A DNA stretch of 64,000 nt from Chrysemys picta bellii (lineage: Eukaryota; Chordata; Testudines; Emydidae). The position numbers and the translations under genes are program-made. Shown here piece by piece: positions 36,376-47,555 of the stretch; position 1 is the stretch's first letter; every line of letters begins with the position of its first letter. Under the pieces are notes generated by a model. It did not search any database. It was given only the letters and a program-made list of their open reading frames with translations, and was not told where the DNA came from. The stretch covers positions 94,994,264 to 95,058,263 of the forward strand of contig NC_088797.1 in assembly GCF_011386835.1 (NCBI RefSeq). Reading direction: 5' to 3'.

Positions 36376-38183
36376 GACGGGAGCAGAGGGTGATTGGGCG
36401 GGGTGGAGGTAAACTGGAGGGTGTAACCTCCAGAGATGGTGTTACCTCCAGAGATGGTGTTGAGGACCCATCGGTCCGAGGTCAGACGTGACCACTCCGG
36501 GAGGAAAGCACACAACCGGTTGGAGAAGGGAAGCTTTATTGTGGGTGAATTCCTGATGAGAACTGGCAGGGCGTCCCCGGGCGTACTGTCAAAACTGCTG
36601 TTTCTCTGCCTGTTTGCCTGGGGGGCAGGCCGAGACTGCCTCTGCAGGCATTTCTTATAGTCCCGTGACTTTTTATAAGTGGGCTCATATTTAGAGTGCG
36701 AGGCCTGGCCGGGAGCCTGCTGCAGCTTAAACTTAGGTTTAGCCGGAGCCAGAACATAGAGGTCCAGAGTCTGAAGCGTCATGTGGGAGTCTTTCAGGCC
36801 ACGAAGTTTTATATCAGTTTGTTCCGCAAACAGGGCTTTGCTGTCAAACTGGAGGTCCTGCAAGGAGCTCTGCGCCTCACTGAACAGCCCAGAGAGCAGG
36901 AGCCACAACACCCTTCTCATGGACACCGCGAAGGCCATGGACCGCGTGTCTGTGTCCGCCGCATCCGCCACTGCCTGTAGGGTTGCCCTGGCCGCTGCTA
37001 TACCCTCCTCCACCAGTGCTTTGAACTCCTTCCTCTCACGCTTCTGGAGGAAGACCTCGAACTTGGGCAAAGAGCCCCACAGGTTGAACTCATACCGGCC
37101 CAGGAGAGCCTGATGGTTCGTTACCCGTAACTGGAAGCTCGAGGATGAATAAATTTTTCTTCCAAATGAGTCCAGCCTCTTTGACTCTTTATTTTTCAGA
37201 GTAGGGGCTTGTTGTCCCTGCCGCTCCCTGTGGTAGACCAACTCAATCACCAGGGAATTAGGAGCAGGGTGGGTGTATAGGTATTCATGCCCCTTGGTGG
37301 GCACAAAATACTTGCGTTCTGCTCTCTTAAAGATGGATGCCAATGAGGCTGGGGTTTGCCACAGGGCATTTGAAATTTTCGCCACCCTTCGTGGAGCAGC
37401 AAGGCCACCCTGCCTGGTACCAAGGTGGACAGTACGTTAAACAGGGAGTCCGAGGGCTCCTCCACCTCCTCTGCCTGGAGGTTGAAGCTTGATGCCACCC
37501 TTTTTAATTGTTCTTGGTGGGCCTTAGAATCCTCCCTCCGGGTCCATAATTGCCTCATCAGGGGAGGGCGAGGAAGCCAGCGCCGTACTTTGCCTGTCCA
37601 CCAGCACCAGAGGGGCCACCACCTGGTCGGTCTCCGGGCACAGTGCCGAGGTTGTACGTCCCACCGACTCCTTCCTTGGAGGCCGGGAGAGGGAGGCCAT
37701 TGGCCCTTCTGAGGCTCCGGCCACCGAGCAAACCCCCACCGGGGGCTGCGTCAGGGCCCACGGTGCCCACTGGTACCATTGTGCCGGCCACGGGGCCCAG
37801 TGCCACTGCACCTGATGTGGCACCAGGGGAGTGGGCTGCTCAGCCTGGCTGGCCTGACCCATCGATGGATGGCTACAAAGGGAGGCCAGGCTGATATATG
37901 ACCTGCCACTGTCCCTGGACTGGAAGGAGTGGTGGCCCCGGGAGTGGTGCCGACCCTGAGACCTCGATCTCAACGTGGAGGACTGGTACCATCGGTACTG
38001 CTGCTCGGCGATCGGCTCCAACGGGCGGATCCACGACAGGGACTCGCCGGCGATCGACACCCAGGGCTGCGGGAGCAGTGCCGTGAGATGAGTTTCACCC
38101 AAACAGCATAAACAGTCCGCATGCAGATGACTCACTGGAATCGGGCACCTACAAGTGTCGCACGACTTAAAACCTCCCGACAC
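36324..38183 (-). pseudogene. DIRS gag, frameshifted
   Basis: The product would begin with a Cys/His cluster, C-x2-C ... H-x3-C-x2-C-x4-H (near 38160-38090), the zinc-finger-like start of DIRS Gag, followed by a Ser/His/Arg-rich linker. Coding moves from one frame (38183 to about 37540) to a second (about 37558-37400, holding EEVEEPSDSLFNVLSTL) and back to the first (37385-36324, holding FKRAERKYFVP and VAKISNALWQTP). That makes at least two frameshifts. The final part is basic (KPKFKLQQAP ... KSRDYKK), as in nucleic-acid-binding Gag tails. The gene is adjacent to and out of frame with the RT. Confidence 0.72.
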
Positions 38184-38253
38184 CGGTACACGTGGCGAGC
38201 ACGCACACCTACTGTGGAATACACATGAGCAATCACTCGAAGAAGAACATCAA

Positions 38254-38664
38254 CTACTTCACTCAATAGGACTCAGATAGTGTTAAGAACCTGGGTTGAT
38301 TAAGTACTAGTAATTTCCCCATGTATGACTATCAGGGTCACCCTTTTCTGTGTCTGCTTGCAATTAAATTTAATTAAATGTTAATTTTGATGTATTCTGT
38401 TCAAAGATCCAGGGTAGAATATGGAGGCATTTTTCTTTAGGATGCATTTTTAAGCTGCGCCAAGTGCACTTAGTTCTTATGGATAGGTCCACTTTCTAGC
38501 ATTTCCATTAATTGTAATAGATAAATAATAGAATATTGCCCATGTGAGGATGCCTCCTTATTTCAGTGTGCATGGATAATGTGCTGTACTGCATAAATCT
38601 CTAAACATCATGGTAAGAGTACATGTATGAGTTGGACTGCTAGCATTGATTCTGAATGCTTACA
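38254..38664. other. No gene found
   Basis: AT-rich DNA just beyond the DIRS 5' end. Confidence 0.45.
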
Positions 38665-38730
38665 GCCTGACTCAGAAACCACTGAACCCAATGGAAAGAC
38701 TCCCATAGACTTCAATGGGCTTTGGACCCT
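38665..38730. repeat. Palindromic 'cattgacttcaatggg' repeat
   Basis: GCCTGACTCAGAAACCACTG ... CAATGGAAAGACTCCCATAG, then ACTTCAATGGGCTTTGG is a decayed palindrome with dyad near 38697. One of several members of an old fold-back family. Confidence 0.55.
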
Positions 38731-39692
38731 AGATTCAAACTCTTGGAACAAAATGCTCAAATGCAAGCAGCCTTTCAATTATATAAAGAAGATAAACTGA
38801 GTTGCATGCTGAATACTGCAGGTGGATTTTTCAGATGAGATCTGGGCCCTCTCAGCTCTACATGGACATTAAAAATCCCATGGCACTTACTATATAGGAC
38901 TATGAGCAAAATAGGGCCAACATTTTCCCTCCTCCGATGCTATTCAGTGTGCTGAGTGTTGTTCGGTAGCTGTCTTCCATCCCAGACCTGGCTCCCTGTC
39001 CGTGGTGCTGTATGTAATTTACAAAAAGCAAGCGCAACACTCCCATTGACTTCAGTGGTGCAGAAGCAGGACCGAGGAAAAGAGCTATGTTGTGTATTTA
39101 TTACACAGCTTCCACAGAGCTTCTTCAGGGCCAAATCTTGGGCCCCATACCCAGCACAAGTAACTGCAGTATGTGCGCAGCAAGAGAAATTCTTCTCCCC
39201 AGGTCATGGAGCTGTTCTGCAGGGATACTGCAATCCAAAGGTGAGAGTAGCCCATTTGTCTTCCAGCCCTGACAACACATGCCCTACTTTCACCTGAACC
39301 CCATGTCCGGGTATCCAGGGTGCTCTTGTGGAGTGGGCTCTGCATTGCACAGGGGTGCTGCCTGGATACCTCTTTCCTTGTACTATGGAATCACCCCAAT
39401 TCTGCTGCCAGGGGGTGCTCAGCCCAGGGCTGGATTTGTCACAAGCACAGAACTGATAGGGGGTCATTAAAAAAAATATATAAATACAACAGTTATATTT
39501 TCTGGTGAGGTTCAGATTATTCTGGTTTCTGGTCTTAAACTAAAACCCTGTGATGTTATCTTAGTATTAAAAGTCTTTCCGCATAGGGAACTCATGATTT
39601 AGTAGTAGAGTTAATACAATGTGTGAGAGCACCTCTGTTGGGCATTCAGCTTTTTAATACTGTATTGTGATGAAAACTTGATTACAGTTAGA
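38731..39692. other. No gene found
   Basis: Mixed-composition DNA with no supported exon. A 'cactcccattgacttcagtgg' word at 39038 is another trace of the palindromic family. Confidence 0.45.
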
Positions 39693-39802
39693 GATGCTCT
39701 TCTTAGATTGGTCTGCCGCTCCAGAGACATGAGTTCTATTCCTGCCTCTACCACACACTTCCTGTGTATCTTTCAGAAAATGATTTAGACAGTGCCTGCA
39801 CT
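39693..39802 (+). repeat. MIR-like (CORE-SINE) fragment, left part
   Basis: GAGACATGAGTTCTATTCCTGCCTCTACCACACACTTCCTGTG corresponds to the B-box and core region of MIR-type SINEs (in order, approximate). It is interrupted by the hAT element that follows. Confidence 0.42.
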
Positions 39803-40181
39803 CAGAGGAGCCGATTTTGTGATTTCCCCTGGGGGTGCTGGACTCCCGCTCCACCTCAGGCCCCAGACCCCACTCCTTCTCCCAAGCTCCCATCCCCACC
39901 CCGCCTCTTCCCACCCCATTCCACCCCTTTCCCATGCATCTTCCTGCTCCCGCTCCTCCCCCCCCCCAATGCCTTCTGTATGCCACTGAACAGCTGATCG
40001 CTGGGTGGGGAGGCACTGAGAGGGAGGGGGAGTAACTGATCGGTGGGACCCACCAGTGAGTGGGAGGCACGGGGAGAGGGGGAAAGGAGCTGATCCAAGG
40101 GGCTGCTGGTGGATGCTGAGTACGCACTATTTTATTTCTGTGAATGCTCAAACTCTGGAGCACACAGAGTCAGCGCCTATG
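39803..40181. mobile_element. hAT-type MITE, 379 bp, perfect 8-bp TSD
   Basis: Termini CAGAGGAGCCGATTTTGTG and, reversed, CATAGGCGCTGACTCTGTG are inverted repeats with CpG-decay differences. The flanks are the perfect duplication CCTGCACT (39795-39802 and 40182-40189). The inside is a C-rich left half (CTCCACCTCAGGCC, CTTCTCCCAAGCTCC) and a G-rich right half, with no transposase. Confidence 0.87.
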
Positions 40182-40189
40182 CCTGCACT

Positions 40190-40375
40190 GGTCTTTATCC
40201 TCAATGGCAACAGTAATGGTGGTGATCTAGCCAATTGCTGCTATTTCATTTGTGTTGACAAGACACAGTTCTCTACTTCATACAATAGGGGTAATAATAC
40301 TTTCCTACCTCTCTGAGGTGTTGTAAAGATACATTCAAATATGAAGGTGGTAAGCACCATAGAAAAACATATACA
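40190..40375 (+). repeat. MIR-like fragment, right part
   Basis: CTACTTCATACAATAGGGGTAATAATACTTTCCTACCTC, then GTTGTAAAGATACATTCAAA follows the 3' half of MIR. It continues the fragment at 39693-39802 across the hAT insertion. Confidence 0.42.
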
Positions 40376-41230
40376 TACATAAATACATAACCAAATAAAT
40401 AAAGCAACAACATTACAGGGATTGGGACTACATGGACATTTTGTAATGCAACTACAGTCTGCTGCACTGGAAAATGACAATTTAACAAATCATGTAACTT
40501 GTTTACATCATGTGTATATATAGTGGTCAGTAATAGTAGGGGCTGAGATATGGCGGGCTAGAGTAATATACATGACTTCATTGAGTCATTCAGGAACTGA
40601 AAGAAATTCTCCATGCCAATAAGAATGTTGCAGGATCTTGTCCTACATTCATGTCTTTCTGACAGGTTTCCCCATGTTACTCATGGACATTTCTTTTTGC
40701 CCATGTACATTTCACTTGTTGCTACATGAGAAGTAGTACTTTGAGATATTACATGAAGCAGTTTATCAAACAATAATGGACATGGAATTCACTTTGATCC
40801 CTTACTGATCTCTATAAAATTTTCTGTTCATATCAAAGGAACACATTCATTTACCTGGAATACTTGGCTGTGAAGAAGTGCATTTCCAGGAATATAATCT
40901 TTTAGCTCTTGTTTAGATTTCTGTCCATGTGGGACAGAACATAAATCTTTCAAGTTTTTCAAACCCCTTCTGAAACCAGTGTGATGCAACACCTAACAAA
41001 CAGAAACCATGATGCTAGAAATTGCCAGATGCGTGAGGCGAATGCTTTTGGAAAGTTTGGGAGGGCAATAAATGCTCGCAGTATATAATATCATTAGCTG
41101 TCTCACACAGATAAGTGTACATGAATGTTAATATTTCACCTACAGCAATTATTTGTGATAAACTCAAAGCAGCGCAGCACCACCTCCCTCTCCCTGCCCC
41201 ATTAAACCTCCCCAGGCCAGGATTAAGTTT
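40376..41230. other. No gene found
   Basis: AT-rich DNA with a (CATA)n-like stretch near 40370-40400. No exon. Confidence 0.45.
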
Positions 41231-41306
41231 AGGCCAACATTTTAAAAAATGGCCACTGATTTCAGGTGTCTCCATTTTTGGATGCCCAGCTCTGACACCT
41301 TGAGAC
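41231..41306 (+). repeat. Ancient palindromic repeat, left part, split by Tigger
   Basis: AGGCCAACATTTTAAAAAATGGCCACTGATTTC..., then TCCATTTTTGGATGCCCAGC, is the left half of an old fold-back repeat. Its other half resumes at 43762. Confidence 0.5.
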
Positions 41307-41308
41307 TA

Positions 41309-43759
41309 CAGGCAGTCCTCGGACTTACGACACAATTGGTTCCTGAAAAGCACGTCTTAAGTCGAAACATGGTATCTCTGAACCGATTTTTCCATAGGAA
41401 CAATGTTATAAATGGGGGACTGGTTCCTGAACCAAGGCCAGATACATTATTTTCAACAAAATAACCCAGATTTTTGTACTCAATCAATTATAAATGAGTA
41501 ATTTAGCTACATTAATGTATTTATATTGTAAATAACAATTATATTGACATAAAAATTACATAAGCTAAAAATACATAAAAAAATATGGTACTGTACATTA
41601 CCCCTACCTACAAATGATCTAAAAAGCATAGACAAATTTTAAAGTCTTAACATTTTTTTTTACATACCTTGTCTTCATCATTCCTGGGTGTTGCTGATCT
41701 TGTCATTTGATTTGTAGGTTAAGAAACCTACTGAAGGAATGAAGAATGGGACACCTTCTTCTGAGCTCATGACTAGGTCTAATTGGGTGAAGTTTTCAGG
41801 GGTTTTTGACGTGATTTGAAAGGACTTCTTTGAGATGACTTTGCTGGACTTTTTGAGGGGCTCTTGGCTGGAGTCTTCTCAGGAGTCTTGGCTGCAGGTT
41901 TTTCTGGCGCCTTGTCTGCTTTCTTAAAGAAAGTGTCCAAGGAAGTTTGGACAGATGGTCTCCTCTTTTCCTTGTAAATTTCTCTGTAGCAGCTGTACAT
42001 GTTGGATATGCCCCTATTCACAGATGCACTGTGTTCAATGTTGGGGTCATGTTCCTCAAACAGGGACATGGCAGCTTCCAAATATTGAAATGCCTCAGCC
42101 AACACTTCTGATGTCAAGACTTTACGGGGAGGAGTCTCTTCACCAATGGATGCATCGTCTTCTTGCTCTGCCACTTTCAGCTGTTCCAATTCAATGAGGT
42201 CCTCATTAGTTAATTTTTCAGAATGTGATGCCAGCAATGCATCAACATCCTCTGGTGCAACATCTAAGCTGAGTTCTTTGCCCATTTCAACAACATTTTG
42301 GTCACCTCTTCAACAGTGTCTGTAAAGCCTTGGAAGTCAGACACAAACTCAGGACACAATTTTCCCCAAACACCATTGAAATTTGATTGTTTAACTTCAT
42401 TCCATGCCTCACCAATGTTCTTAACTGCATGGTAAATGTTGAAGACCTTCCAGAATTCCTTACGAGTTGGTCCACCTTCCTTCTCAGTTGTCCTGATAGT
42501 CTGGGTAAATGTGCTCCTAAGATAGTAGGCCTTGAAGGATGCAATTACCCCCTGGTCCATGGGTTGCAACAATGAGGTGGTGTTCAAGGGCAGAAACACC
42601 ACTCTGATGTCAGGCTGCATGTCATCAAGGATGGTTGGATGACCAGAAGCATTGTCGAGGATTAACAATGCTTTAAATGCAAGACTGTTTTTGTTGCAAT
42701 AATCCCTGATACTTGACACAAAATGATGATTAAACCAATCCTCAAAAATGTTCTTATTAACCCATGCCTTAGGACTGGATTTCCATATCACTGGGAGAAA
42801 TGTCTTGGAATATCCCTTGAAAGCCCTGCGGTTTTCTAAATGGTACACAAGCTGCAAAAGTTTAAGTTTAAAGTCACCTGCAGCACTTGCACCAAGAAAA
42901 AGAGCGAGCCTATCTTTAGCAGCTTTGTACCCTGGCATGGATTTCTCTTCTTTGGCAATGTAGGTTCTCAATGGCATTTTTTTCCAAAGGAGACCAGTTT
43001 TGTCAACATTAAAAACTTGCCAAGCACAATACCCACCCTCTTAATGATCTCAGCCAATGTCTCAGGAAAAGCACAAGCTGCCTCCTCATCAGCACTGGCA
43101 GCTTCACCTGAGCCCTTGATGTTATGCAAATTGGCCCTGTCTTTAAAACACACAAACCATCCCCTACTTGCATTACATGGATTTTGATCCTCCAGCCAAA
43201 CGATTAACAGTTTCTCAACTTGAGCAATAAGTCCAACACGCTGCTTAGTTATCACAGTTGATTGCATAGGAACTGAGCCCTTAACATGTTCTTGAATTCT
43301 TTCCTTGTCTTTCGGGATGGTCACAATAGTCGTTCAGGAGCTATCCAAAGCTCTACCGATTTCAGTTGGCGTCTCACCTTTTCTGAACCTCTTAATTATT
43401 TCCATTTTTGTTTTCATAGTAACTGTTCTAAGTTTCTTAGAAGAAGAAGAAGAAACATCAGATTTATTCTTTTCTGCCATTATTATGGGAAAATAAACAC
43501 AACATGATAAGAAGAAGTTTGGAAACACAAAGATTCACCACATAAAAATGGCATCGGAAGAGCAACTGAGCGTCTTGAGTCAGGTAGATGGGCGGCGCAG
43601 AACGTCAATGCGCACGTATGAACGTATTAACTTGTTCGCTGGTATGGCGTTGTGTCGGATCGAGCATCGTAAATTCAAAACCGACGTCAGGTGTCAATTT
43701 ATAAACGTCATCAGTGTTGTTCATCGTAACTCAAACATCGTCAAATCAAGGACTGCCTG
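41309..43759 (-). mobile_element. Tigger (pogo/Tc1-mariner) DNA transposon, 2451 bp
   Basis: The ends CAGGCAGTCCTCGGACTTAC and, reversed, CAGGCAGTCCTTGATTTGAC are terminal inverted repeats, flanked by TA on both sides (41307-41308 and 43760-43761), the mariner-superfamily target. Length and gene orientation match full-length Tigger elements. It carries one transposase pseudogene on the minus strand. The insertion splits an older palindromic repeat. Confidence 0.92.
41779..43528 (-). pseudogene. Tigger transposase (TIGD1/CENP-B-like family), inactive
   Basis: The N-terminal helix-turn-helix part is in 43528-43334 (KMEIIKRFRKGETPTEIG). One in-frame TGA at 43336-43334 separates it from the second DNA-binding block (43324-42968, VEKLLIVWLEDQ, GWFVCFKDRANLHNIKGSGE). 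A frameshift near 43010 leads to the DDE domain. The first Asp is in NVDKTGLLWKKMP (about 43005), the second in LILDNASGHP and the third in PLNTTSLLQPMDQGVI. A second frameshift near 42275 leads to the C-terminal part (42285-41779), which ends in a Lys/Ser/Pro-rich tail. The catalytic residues are all present, but one stop and two frameshifts make it dead. Total span is near the usual length for the family (about 590 residues). Confidence 0.9.
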
Positions 43760-43761
43760 TA

Positions 43762-43860
43762 GTTTTCACAGTTGCTGAGCACCACAACTCCATTTGAAAT
43801 CAATGAGTGTTTGGGTCCTCAGCATCTCTGAAAGTCAGCCTCAAGCTCTCAGGCAGGGCA
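43762..43860 (+). repeat. Ancient palindromic repeat, right part
   Basis: TTGCTGAGCACCACAACTCC, then TTTGAAATCAATGAGTGTTTGGGTCCTCAGCA is palindromic (TGCTGAG ... CTCAGCA) and completes the repeat begun at 41231. Confidence 0.5.
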
Positions 43861-44831
43861 TCCATAAATAGAATTCCCTATCTGCATCTATAACCCAAAC
43901 CTGGACACCTTTGGAACATGCAATTCTTAACTCCTTACATTCAAGACCAGCAAGGAAAGGCTCTTATGACCAAATCATGTAGTCTTTCTCAGCTATTTAT
44001 TGGACATCAGTGGGAGATCAGAAGATAGTCTAAATCCAACACCAGAATACACTGCAGCCTCAAAAATACATAAATGCAACTTCAGTTCCATTAGATACAT
44101 TTAGATAAAATGTCCAGGGGTTTATCTGAAAACAAAAAATAGAAAAATAAAGTTTAAGGAAGAAATGTCCACAGTATAGAATTAATTAAGATGACAATTA
44201 TTTGTGCTAGCTGAAATCTTGGTTAGAGGGAAAAAAAGAAATATGAGAAATTAACAAGAGCTTAATATTTACCCTCCCATAGCTGTTGTGGGATTAGAAA
44301 TCACCGCATGTCTCTTCACAGACCATTTTACATACATCTCAGCACCACTTTCCTGCATCTCTGATAGAGTTACCGGTTAGAGCCTTTTAGATCGGGTAGG
44401 CTAAATATAGGCATATCAATTTTTAATATTAGTTTAACAAAAATATCCATTTCCATTCAGTAATTACCAGCTTACATACTTTAAAATTGGATATGAGAAA
44501 GTACAGAAGTGATCTCTTATTCTTTTCACTCGGTGCTAGCCTGAATACCAAAAAGCCTGAAAGGGAAAATCCTCCAGGCATTGTCAACACTGGGAAAATG
44601 CATCGTGTTAGAAACTGTGTTAACTAACATGATGTTAGACACTGTTGCACTTTCCTTGGATACTTAGGGCCTGATCATGTCAAGTGCTGACCACCTCCTG
44701 TGAAGTAAGTCCAAGAGCTGCTCATCACCTTTCAAGACTGGCGCCTTAAAGAACAACTCCAGTTCATGGGTTTCCAACCAGTTAACCCCAGATTAAAGGC
44801 TAGATAGAGCCCATTTCCATGATCAGGTTGA
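43861..44831. other. No gene found
   Basis: AT-rich DNA. Confidence 0.45.
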
Positions 44832-44839
44832 GGTGTTGC

Positions 44840-45131
44840 CAGGGCCGGCGCTTCCATTTAGGCGACCTAGGCGTTCACCTAGGGCACCAGGATTTGGGGG
44901 GGGTGGCATTTTGCCGCCCTCGGTGGCAATTCGGCAGCGAGGGGTCCTTCCGCGCTCCCGGTCTTCGGTGGCAATTCTACGGCGGGTCCTTCGCTTGCTC
45001 CGGGACCCGCCGCTGAAGTGCCCCAAAGACCAAGAGCATGGAAGGACCCCCCCGCCGCAGAATTGCCAACGACGACTGGGAGCGCGGAAGGACCCCTGCC
45101 TAGTGCGCCAAAAACCCTGGCGCCGCTCCTG
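44840..45131. mobile_element. hAT-type MITE, 292 bp, perfect 8-bp TSD
   Basis: Starts CAGGGCCGGCGC and ends GCGCCGCTCCTG. It is flanked by the perfect duplication GGTGTTGC (44832-44839 and 45132-45139). The interior has several 'ggcaattcggc / gccgcagaattgcc' boxes in opposite orientation. CG content is high and little decayed. It is related to the elements at 14716 and 51084 (shared TTAGGCGACCTAGGCG with the latter). Confidence 0.88.
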
Positions 45132-45139
45132 GGTGTTGC

Positions 45140-46885
45140 TTTGTACTATTGAAGGCTGGCAGCCTCAGGGACACTGCCGCTGCTTTTTGCTCTTCCTTAG
45201 GGCAGTCTGTGACATGGCTTGGCATGTTCTTCCACACACATGGAATTAATAGTTCATACTGTATAAAAAATAACACAACACTACAGATACAAGACAAGAT
45301 TCTGCCTGGCTCTTACAGAGCGGGGGCTGCGAGGAGAGGGCAAGGACCTCTCCCCCTTCACCTGGACTTTACAAACATGAGGCAAAATTGCAGTTCCACT
45401 GCTGAGGACAAAAAAGGCCTGCTCCTTCCCTACTCCCTAGTGGGTGTGCAATACCCAACTTGGGGGGGGGGAGAGAGATGGAGGTGAAGCCATGCCCTCT
45501 CCGCACTCCACACCAGCTCACAAAGCTGGCGGTGTTGTGAAGTACATTAATTTCATTTCACAGATGGGGAAACTGAGGCTCTTGAACTCCCTCGGTCTCT
45601 GGTTTTCCATCTGTAAAATGCCGATAATACTAATTACCAACCTTCCTCTGAAAAGTACCCACCAACTGGCCTGCTTGCACGGAGCAAAGCTGCCACTCTC
45701 AATGTGGGAGGCGGTGTGCACAAAAGACAATCTCACAATGAACATTCAGGGACTAGCTACCAGATTGCCACCCATTAATAAAAGATCTACATTTCAAGTG
45801 AAGGGGGATCATACAAAATGAACTGGCAAAAGAAATGGCATACTGTTTCCTAAACAACCTTTTCACTCAGCTCTGGGAAAGCAAAGATGGATGGGGGAGT
45901 GTCTGAAAGACTCACCCTTCTCTTTTCTCAGCATTTTACCGGCATGAATAACTAAAATCCGGGGTAATGATGCCATCTAGTGGTAAAAGTGGCACACAGC
46001 TGGAGCACTGAACATCAGACATATCACCGTGGTTTTATGTGAAGAGGAGGAGAAAGAAGAGGTTTAGATGTCATAGTTCCATCCATGGAAAAATGTTATA
46101 AAAACCAAGAGCTAGTAGGTCAGCATGAATCAATGTTTCCATTCGTATCAACAATTTTTCATACAGTTTTTCCACTGCACAAGCATGTAAGAGAATGATT
46201 CCACACAAACCCACCTATGTAATTTTGGAGACAGCCCTGAAAAACATGAGATGTTAATCTTATGCTGGAGAGGGTCCCCCCTTCTTTCAGCTTTTGGTGA
46301 AAGAGGACTTGCAATTGCTCCCATCTGGGTCTGTGTAAGGCATCCTGCCCAATTCTTGGATGACATGTACCAGTCACCATCTATACACCTGAAGCCTAAA
46401 GCCTTCTCTTGGTGAAGAATGTTCAGTGTGGTCTTGTCTCTTGCTGGTATATGAACTATATCCTCTAGCTGCTGTAAGAACGTGCATTGCATGCAGGGAA
46501 TGGATGGATCTGGAAACTAGTGACTGAGGCGACTCCTTCATTGGTAGGTTACTGGGTCAAGCCAAGCCTGAATAGGTTGTTATGGAATGAAGAGCATTTC
46601 TCTGTGGTGGTTGTTTATTGTCCTTTATAAAAAAAGAGTGGGTAGATTTCTGTCCATTTCCTAGTGGGCAAGTGTCCACATCACTATCCTGACCACCACA
46701 CCTGGCAGTCTTGTTCGCAGGCTAAGCAGAAACGTCAAGGTCTGAAAAGGAACAGGAACAAAACTAGGCTCTTTCCTTCAAAAAGCAGGCTGAGGCAAAT
46801 GAGCAGGCTGGTGAGGGGGAGCTTGCTCTTCCCTACTTGTTTTGTGGATAAAGGGGTTTCAGCCTCTGGATCTGTCTCCAACACT
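45140..46885. other. No gene found; one MIR-like fragment
   Basis: At 45548-45640 TTTCACAGATGGGGAAACTGAGG and CATCTGTAAAATGCCGATAATACT resemble MIR-type SINE words. Open frames elsewhere (such as 46148-46492) show no domain. Confidence 0.42.
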
Positions 46886-47359
46886 AACATAAGAACAGCC
46901 ATACTGGGTCAGACCATCTAACCCAGTACTCTGTCTTCCAACAGTGGCCACTGCCAGATGCTTCAGAGAGAATAAATAGAACAGGCACTTGTGAAGTGAT
47001 CCATCCACTGTCTTCCACTCCCAGCTTCTGGCAAACAGAGGCTAAGAACACTCAGAGCACAGTGTTGCACACCTGCCCATCTTAGCTAATAGCCATTGCT
47101 AGACGTATCCTCCATGAACTTATCTAGTTCTTTTTTGAACTCTGTTATAGTTTTGGCCTTCACAACATCCCCTGGCATCCAGTTCCACAGGTTGACTGTG
47201 CGTTGTGTGAAGAAATACTTCCTTATGTTTGTTTTAAACATGCTGCCTATTATTTTCATTGGGTGACCCCTGGTTCTTGTGTTATATGAAGAGGTAAAAA
47301 ACACTTCCTTGTTCACTTTCTTCACACCAGTCACCATTTTATAGATCTCTATCATATCC
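46886..47359 (-). repeat. CR1 LINE 3' end, minus strand, main part
   Basis: On the minus strand 47388-47086 encodes the C-terminus of CR1 ORF2 in one frame: [53 protein letters not shown], then a stop. The 3' UTR follows to 46886, ending TACTGGGTCAGACC and reversed CATAAGAAC. The copy is 5'-truncated and split at 47359/47488 by a smaller insertion. Confidence 0.82.
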
Positions 47360-47487
47360 TGGGTCTGACGAAGTGGGTATTCACCCACAAAAGCTTATGC
47401 TCCAATACATCTGTTAGTCTTAAAGGTGCCACAGGACTCTCTGTTGCTTTTTACAGAACCAGACTAACACGGCTACCCCTCTGATAC
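47360..47487 (+). mobile_element. Penelope-like element tail with hammerhead-like core
   Basis: A 128-bp insertion in CR1, bounded by direct repeats TATCATATCC (47350-47359) and TATCATATTC (47488-47497). It begins with a hammerhead-ribozyme-like fold and ends CTAACACGGCTACCCCTCTG. The 3' words (CTGTTAGTCTTAAAGGTGCC, ACACGGCTAC) are those of a repeat abundant in turtles and crocodilians that I believe is a Penelope-like retroelement. The family name is inferred from the ribozyme and sequence style, not from any coding region, which is absent. Confidence 0.55.
47365..47400 (+). ncRNA. Hammerhead-ribozyme-like fossil
   Basis: CTGACGA (47365-47371) fits the hammerhead core CUGANGA. Next comes a 6-bp stem GTGGGT/ACCCAC (47373-47378 with 47383-47388) with loop ATTC. 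Next is AAAA (47389-47392), where GAAA is required; the G probably decayed from a CpG. A very short GC/GC stem with loop TTAT follows (47393-47400), and the sequence TC follows. Short stem III is typical of ribozymes in Penelope-like elements. The lost G should abolish cleavage. Confidence 0.5.
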
Positions 47488-47555
47488 TATCATATTCTGT
47501 TAGTCATCTCTTTTCAAAGCTGAAAAGTCCCAGTGTTACCAACTTCACAGCTGAT
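47488..47555 (-). repeat. CR1 LINE 3' end, remaining part
   Basis: Continues the CR1 beyond the insertion (TCATCTCTTTTCAAAGCTGA, AAAGTCCCAGTG on the plus strand). Confidence 0.7.

Larger units (their letters stand above)
33360..38250 (-). mobile_element. DIRS-type tyrosine-recombinase retrotransposon, decayed, minus strand
   Basis: About 4.9 kb. Minus-strand order is gag (38183-36324), reverse transcriptase (about 36375-35510), RNase H (35505-34930) and tyrosine recombinase (34808-33800), as in vertebrate DIRS elements. The ends are inverted, not direct, repeats: 33387-33457 and 38177-38248 match in opposite orientation. Next to the 3' end, 33681-33715 repeats the outer part of the 5' terminus, which is the internal complementary region needed for DIRS circle formation. 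Every domain is broken by stops or frameshifts, so this copy cannot move by itself. Outer ends are approximate because no target duplication is expected. Confidence 0.88.
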
